Origin: Ulva prolifera
Lineage: Eukaryota; Chlorophyta; Ulvophyceae; Ulvales; Ulvaceae
Direction of reading: 5' to 3'
Assembly (NCBI GenBank): GCA_023078555.1
Contig: CM041200.1
Coordinates: forward strand, 124,001 to 188,000
Length of the DNA: 64,000 nucleotides
Program-made: the position numbers and the translations under genes
The notes under the pieces: generated by a model
Told to the model about the DNA's origin: nothing
The model's input: only the letters and a program-made list of their open reading frames with translations
Databases searched by the model: none
Shown here: positions 58,742-64,000 of the stretch, piece after piece
Numbering within the stretch: position 1 is the first letter of the stretch
Layout: the number at the start of each line of letters is the position of its first letter

Positions 58742-60060
58742 CATTTGCGTGCGAACTGCCCCCAACGCAAACAGGCTGCCGCCAAGGATGTTTGTGCTGT
58801 AGAGATGCCTGAAAAGTATCCGCAACCAGACGTGTCTTTGCCTTGGAACATTATTGTTGATAGTGGTTCGGACATGCACATAGTGGGAAATCGTGAAATG
58901 TTCACTGAGTACGGTCCGTGTCAGAGAACTGCCAATCTTGCGGGACCAGGCCAGCTCTCTATCATGGGCAGGAGAACCATTCAGGTGAACCTGGGTACTT
59001 ATGTTGACAAGCATGGGAACAAGCATCCATTGGAAATGGAGATCCCTGGTGTTTACTATGCGCCTGAATGTCCGTACAACCTGCTTAGCACAATGGGTCT
59101 TAGGCATGAGCAAATGTTTTTGGATACGCGTAGAAATGTGCTGTATGCCCCTGGTATGGGTGATATGGCTACGGATATTGAGGATGATGTCAAATACCAG
59201 GAACTTGATGTGGATGGTCATCCTGTTTTCGCGTTCAAAATGGCAGTAGACACCAAGCCTATCCTTGTGGGTGCACCTGTCAATAGGGGGGTAGTCTGGT
59301 CTAACCAGAGCAGTCCGACCTCAGTTATTGAGGATCCACAGCAGTGGCATCATGTGGCAGCTGCGGCTATTGACCTACAGCGACCCAATGCTGGTGGGGC
59401 TGAGGTCCCACATCATGCATACTTGCTGGAACCTGCTTTTCTTGCGCATTTGTCTTTTCATCAGTCCACGTGGGTCCTGAAGCGTATGCAAGCGAACGCT
59501 GAATTTTATGGTGATTTACGTCAGAGTTGATTCCGAACCAATGGGGAATCGTTGTCATGGCTGCAGAATTGGCAAGGTACCTGCGGGTAACTTCTCTGCC
59601 AATGATCGTGAGCTCATGAACCAGGCCAAGTATCCTGGCGAGCAATTGCATGCCGACTTAGCTGGTCCTGTCACTCCAGTAGGAATTGGTGGTGTGAAAT
59701 ATGTTTTGTTTGTGATGTGTGCCTTTACCCGTTGTACTTTCGTGGTCGGTCTGCGTCAAAAGAGTGAGGCTGCGGCCATGATCTCTTATATTATTGAACG
59801 CATTCGGGTGAATGTGGTGAAGCCAGGTGAACCGGATGTGCGCATCCTTCACACCGACAAAGGGGGAGAGTTCATGGTCGAGGCCTTATTGATCTACCTC
59901 CGGCGTCCCCGCATCACTCACCGCACAACCCCCACAGCTGATCATCGCTGCAATGGCATGATCGAGCGGAGGATCGGAATCGCCTTTGAGGCACTCCGTG
60001 CTGTGCTGCTTGCGAGCGGCCTGCCTCTGTTCCTGTGGATCGAATGTCTTGCCAGTCTTG
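58742..60060 (+). pseudogene. Copia protease and integrase (family A), frameshifted
   Basis: After the TGA the frame continues with HLRANCPQRK, then the protease site IIVDSGSDMHIVG. At about 59520 a shift moves the frame: GNRCHGCRIGK is the zinc motif of the pre-integrase, then LHADLAGPVTPVG (first catalytic Asp), ILHTDKGGEFM (second Asp) and HRCNGMIERRIG (Glu). It ends in the pyrimidine tract at 60061. Confidence 0.85.
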
Positions 60061-60143
60061 TTTTTTTTTCTTTTTTTTCTTTTTTCTTATTTTTTTTTCT
60101 TGTTTTTTTTTCTTTTTTCTCTTTTTTTTCTTTCTTTTCTTTT
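60061..60143. repeat. 83-base pure pyrimidine (T-rich) tract inside integrase
   Basis: Only T and C, mostly T runs of 5-9 separated by single C, followed by TCTTGT repeats up to 60178. It interrupts the integrase frame: LASLV precedes it, and the sequence after TAGAATCTTGTGCATGGC resumes the coding match (HNLTPCSALYHDK). Confidence 0.95.
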
Positions 60144-60171
60144 GTGAATCTTGTCTTGTCTTCTTGTCTTG

Positions 60172-61279
60172 TAGAATCTTGTGCATGGCCACAATCTCAC
60201 GCCGTGCTCGGCGTTGTACCATGACAAACTGGCAAGGATTCTCAAGTCCCTTACGGCCCAGCATGCTGTCAACGCGTCCGCGGATGTGGAGCAGGCTGAA
60301 CAGGCTGAAAAGGGCAAGAAGCGCATGAAAAAGGCCGAGCGCGACAAGTTGAGGGACGAGGAAAAGCGCAAGTACCAGTTGCTTGCGACGACAGAGCTAG
60401 ACGAGTTTCTGGTGAGGTCATGTGACACAGATATCATTCCCTATATGTCTTTTTTCAGGGACACCTCCGTTGAGGTGTTCCACGATCTGCTGCAGCAGCA
60501 GCGTCCGTGGGGGGTTGATGTATATGCATATCCCAGGGATGACAAGCTGCGGAAGTTGTCCCGGGGGGTGTGCTTGCATATTGGGCCGGGGCCGGGCTGG
60601 GCCCCAGCATGCAGCGTGTGTACGCCTAAGACGTTCCTGGGGTAGGGTTTTTGTTGTGCGCAAGGTCATGTGCACTGCGGATCAGATGATCCGCCACGTA
60701 CGAAAGTACGATGCGTCCGCTGTTGTGGACAAGAGCGAGCCTGCGGAGTTTGCGAACTCCTATACGGTTGCCTTCGAGGGAGACAATGAGGGTGAGCGTG
60801 TGACTGATGATGATGTCTCTCCTTTCGTGGCCGACCACACATATGACGGGGGAGTGTTGCGTCGTCTGCGTGACCAGCTTCACACCCCCCCTGGTCATGG
60901 TAGGGTTCTTGTCATGGAAATGACATTCCGGCAGGATGACCCTGAACCCAGTCCTGATGTGTACTCTCCACGATTTGGAGCTGGCTCCTCTACGGAGATA
61001 ATCCAGCTTGACCCCGCTCGGGCCACACCGGACATAGCCAGAGTAGCTTTGCATCGCACGCGTGCGACTTCCAGAGCTGCGGCTCACCCCGACGTCCCTG
61101 TCCCCCCTCGTGTACGTGGTGAAGTGCATCACCCTGTCGCTGTGCCCTCTCGCACTGCGCAGTACGTTGTCACGCGCAACGCTGTATTGCACGACCCTGG
61201 TGTACAAGCTGCGTTTCCTGTTCAAGTGTCTGTCAGTGCGGCTGATGATGACATGGATGTGGACGACGATGGTCCTGGC
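60172..61279 (+). pseudogene. Copia integrase C-terminus and linker (family A)
   Basis: Frame 60181-60645 reads HNLTPCSALYHDKLARILKS, a Lys-rich stretch, IIPYMSFFRDTSVEVFHDLL and RPWGVDVYAYPRDDKLRKL, equivalent to the integrase end of the family-B element (MVFYGRSLNLERFKLLVEQ). A shift near 60640 leads into RGFRDDPE-type linker sequence, which is interrupted at 61279 by the solo LTR. Confidence 0.75.
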
Positions 61280-61673
61280 TGTTATAAGCAAGGACCTATG
61301 CGCAGCATTCATCAAGCTAGCTAGCGGGCTGCAGAGCCGTTATCTGTGGAGCACTCAGGTCGTACATCGGCAATGCACAGATCAAGGGATGTATTGTAAT
61401 GCAGTGAGGCAATACAGGAACCACGTAAGACTGTAAGAGAATGGTTACAGTAGACTTGGAGGCACATGCCTATATGCCACCGATCAGTCAAGTCTACAGC
61501 GGTCATAATCACAGTGACCGCACACAATCCTCACATGGATTGTGCTGGATTATGCTCATGCATATGATCATGCATATGTCCTAACATAGCAGGAGTTGGG
61601 CCCGTGGCCACCACACTCATGTGCGTACTTGCACGTCATGCATTGTGTCCCAGGATGGACCTCATTTATGACA
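61280..61673 (-). repeat. Solo family-B LTR, 394 bp, inside the family-A element
   Basis: Exactly the length and ends of the family-B LTRs (TGTTATAAGCAAGG ... CATTTATGACA), with about nine to ten differences from them. It is flanked by the 5-bp duplication CTGGC (61275-61279 and 61674-61678). No internal element sequence is present, so it is the product of LTR-LTR recombination of a complete insertion. Confidence 0.95.
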
Positions 61674-63814
61674 CTGGCATCTATGATGATGACGATGAAC
61701 AGCGCATGGACTACACCATCTCAGATGATGAACAGGCTGCGGCCCATCAGAATCTGGAGGCTCAGCGGGTCCGTTCCGGAAGTAATTCGGCTGCGGCCTC
61801 AGCATCTGGCGCAGGGACAGTTGCCCAGCCCCTGCGAGGAGCTGAGGCGCCGAGGCCCTTCTGGGAGGATGAGCCAGATGAGGTGGAGACCGGGTCCGAA
61901 TTAGGGGGAGAGGTCCCGGACCCCTCAACCGTTGTCGGGGTTGATTTGGCTGATGAGGTGAGGGCCATTCCAGTCGCCTTGCCTCGCATAAAAATCAATC
62001 CTCTTGTACGCAGACGCCTTGTTCCATTGGCTGCGGATGTAGCAGCCGTGCATATGCATGAGCCTGCGGGCTCTGACATTGCTAGTAGTGAGACAGTAGT
62101 AGCTGCTATTGATGGTTCAGCTTGTCATCAGGACACATCAGCCGCGGCTGACTGTGGAGTGTCCTGTGCAGGCCTGAAGCCTCGGCATGTGGAGTCTGGC
62201 GAGCAGCAGAATGCTCAGCGTCGTGGGTAGCGCAGAGCAGCTGCCGCCAGGAAGCAGATGCCCTCCGACCCTGATATGCCTTCTTTGAAGGAAGCACTCG
62301 CGGGTGCTGACAGGGATGCATGGCTGCGAGCCATGCAGGAGGAGGTAGATGCACTGGGTGAGCACGGAACCTTCGGGTTGTGCTATCTGCCTGCGGGCAA
62401 ACGGGCTATCTCGGGCAAATGGGTGCTCAAGATCAAGCGTGGGCCTGCGGGAGAGATTCAGCGTTACAAGGCACGTTGTGTAGCGCGTGGTTTTCTCAAG
62501 TAGAGGGTATTGACTTTTTTTGAGACTTAGTCCCCTGTCGGTAGTTATGCGACACTGCGTGTGTTGCTGTCAGTTGCTGCTCAGGGAGATTTAGAGATTA
62601 GGCACATAGACATCCAGTGTGCTTGTCTGCATGGTGAACTGGAGGAGGAAGTGTTCGTTGAACAGCCCCCGTTCTTCACTGACGGGACAGCACATGTATG
62701 GAGATTGCACAAAACCTTGTATGGCCTGAAGCAAGCTGCTCGCGAGTGGCATAAAGCTTTAATAAAGGCCTTAGCTGAGATGGGATTTGTGTGCGCACAA
62801 AGTGATCCCGGACTGTATGTTTGAACATCTGGTCGCTGCTTTATTTTCGTACGGGTCGATGACTTGTTCATTTTCAGTAGCTCTGCGGGGCTGCAAGAAC
62901 TTGTCGATATCATTCTTACGAAATTCGAAGGCAGAGACCTCGGTGAACTTGCATGGGCACTTGGCACAGAGATCATGCGTGATCGCAAGGCCAAAACAAT
63001 CGTCATGACACAACGAAACAAGATCCAGAACTTGCTTGAAAAGTACAGTATGTCTGACTGTCGCAAGTCTCCCACTCCCTTAGTGCCGCGGCAACAACTA
63101 AGGAGTGCGAAAGAGCATCCTGACTTGGAGAAAGCCAGTGCTGCTGAGCATTCCAGGTTCATGAGTGCTGTAGGGAGTATCCAGTATTTTGCAGGAGTGA
63201 CGCGACCTGACCTGAGCTATGTAGCACATGCCCTGGCCCGGCACATGTCTAGTAGTCTAAAGGAACATTGGTCTGCCGTGCAACATGTTTTGAGATACCT
63301 GCAGTCCACAAAGAATCTAGGGATAAAATTTTTAGGCTCTGTGGGACATGGGTGTTTGTTGGAAGCTTTCTCAGATTTTGCGAACTCTGCCGATCTGAAA
63401 AGTATATCTGGTATGGTTATTCGAGTGTATGGGAACTGTGTTCTCTGGCGTTCGAAAAAGCAGAGTGTAGTGGCTGGGGATACAACAGAGGCTGAACTCA
63501 TCGCGATGAGTGCAACAGCCAACGAGTTAATGTGGGTGAAGCAGTTGCTTCTCGATTTAAAACTGGTCCCACATAAGCCAACTCTGTGGGGTGACAATAA
63601 GAGTGCCAACATTTTGGCCGTGAATGCCGTGTCCACTGACAGATCCAAGCACATTCGTGTGCGGCACTTGCGAGTGCGGGAATATGTCCAGATGGATGAA
63701 CTTAAGGTAGCATGGGTAGGCACTGTCGATCAGTTAGCGGATGTGTTTACTAAAATGCTGCCCGGGCCTACTTTGCAAGAAGGACGTAATAAACTCCAGC
63801 TAGTGGAGACATAG
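61674..63814 (+). pseudogene. Copia linker, reverse transcriptase and RNase H (family A), several breaks
   Basis: Linker with INPLVRRRLVPLAADVAA, a TAG at 62228-62230, then reverse transcriptase: WLRAMQEEVDALGEHGTF, WVLKIKRGPAGEIQRYKAR (stop and shift near 62503), IDIQCACLHGELEEEVFVEQ, YGLKQAAREWHKAL, a TGA at 62822, then FVRVDDLFIF (variant of the YVDD site). RNase H has SGMVIRVYGNCVLWRSKKQ, TEAELIAMSATANELMWVKQ and RSKHIRVRHLRVREYVQ, ending at TAG 63812-63814. The frame 62864-63814 is a single open stretch of 316 codons. Confidence 0.88.
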
Positions 63815-63831
63815 CAGGGTTTATGGGGGAG

Positions 63832-63909
63832 TGTCACAATGCATCAGCCTGCGGGCAGCAGTGTGGTGACAGGTGCGCCCATGCACGGACGATCCGCGGA
63901 TCCAGTGGA
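63832..63909 (+). repeat. Truncated family-A 3' LTR (78 bp)
   Basis: Follows the polypurine tract and starts TGTCACAATGCATCAGCC. It matches the 5' LTR to GATCCAGTG and then changes abruptly to GCTGCGTAACG, unrelated sequence that continues to the window end with no feature I recognise. Confidence 0.8.
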
Positions 63910-64000
63910 GCTGCGTAACGTAACCAAAATCACTGCTCTGATGCTAGTGTTCACGCAGACTGGAAACACATGAACACATTAGATAGCTAAATAGCTGACG

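Larger units (their letters stand above)
57099..63909 (+). mobile_element. Decayed Copia LTR retrotransposon, family A copy 2 (3' LTR truncated)
   Basis: On the plus strand: 5' LTR 57099-57447, primer-binding site TAGTATCGATGAA from 57448, gag from 57754, protease, integrase, reverse transcriptase and RNase H to 63814, a polypurine tract ATGGGGGAG ending at 63831, and only the first 78 bp of the 3' LTR (63832-63909). Coding is broken by at least three stops and several frameshifts, a pyrimidine tract in integrase and a solo family-B LTR at 61280-61673. Because the 3' LTR is cut, no target duplication can be seen on the right. Confidence 0.9.

Noticed and set aside
1-64000. CRISPR arrays, prokaryotic operons, rRNA genes
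   Set aside because: No regularly spaced repeats, no Shine-Dalgarno-led gene runs and no rRNA sequence; introns and LTR elements mark a eukaryotic chromosome.

Overview
The window is nuclear DNA of a photosynthetic eukaryote, most likely a green alga. Genes are split by GT-AG introns. The set includes plant-type genes (a TGD1 lipid-transporter permease, a SHAQKYF-type MYB factor, a plant-type steryl-lipase family protein, a Rubisco-methyltransferase-like SET protein) together with two flagellar axoneme genes (PF16/SPAG6 and the p28 inner-arm dynein light chain). I cannot name the species; a chlorophyte that makes, or recently made, flagellated cells fits best.

Layout. 1-959: left-truncated Copia retrotransposon on the minus strand (family A). 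2.6-4.6 kb: PF16. 4.6-9.8 kb: gene-poor, with an AC microsatellite. 9.9-13.1 kb: MYB factor. 14.5-38.8 kb: a host gene block whose ten genes alternate strand without exception: UAP56-binding-motif mini-protein (-), ZNHIT1 (+), S4/RsuA-like protein (-), lipase (+), DTWD1 (-), CMTR2-like cap methyltransferase (+), RimO (-), SET methyltransferase (+), p28 (-), TGD1 (+). This makes five divergent pairs separated by a few hundred bases and several close convergent pairs. Four neighbours in a row (DTWD1, CMTR2, RimO, SET) belong to S-adenosylmethionine-using families, and most act on RNA or ribosomes.

41.2-43.1 kb holds a 1.9-kb hAT DNA transposon with matched inverted ends and an 8-bp target duplication. 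43.4-44.2 kb holds an unidentified small, possibly plastid-targeted gene.

46.1-64 kb is a nested retrotransposon cluster. A nearly intact 6.84-kb Copia element (family B, minus strand, 394-bp LTRs, TTGTC target duplication) sits inside the RNase H region of an older family-B copy. That older copy also carries a 286-bp solo LTR of a third family that contains a tRNA-like stretch. To the right, a decayed family-A Copia element on the plus strand contains a perfect-length solo family-B LTR (CTGGC duplication) and a long pyrimidine tract, and its 3' LTR is cut short. The family-A element itself lies inside an older, oppositely oriented family-A LTR.

Exon limits given for ZNHIT1, DTWD1, RimO, p28 and TGD1 come from GT-AG sites that keep phase and restore family homology. 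Family assignments rest on motifs I recognise, not on database searches.
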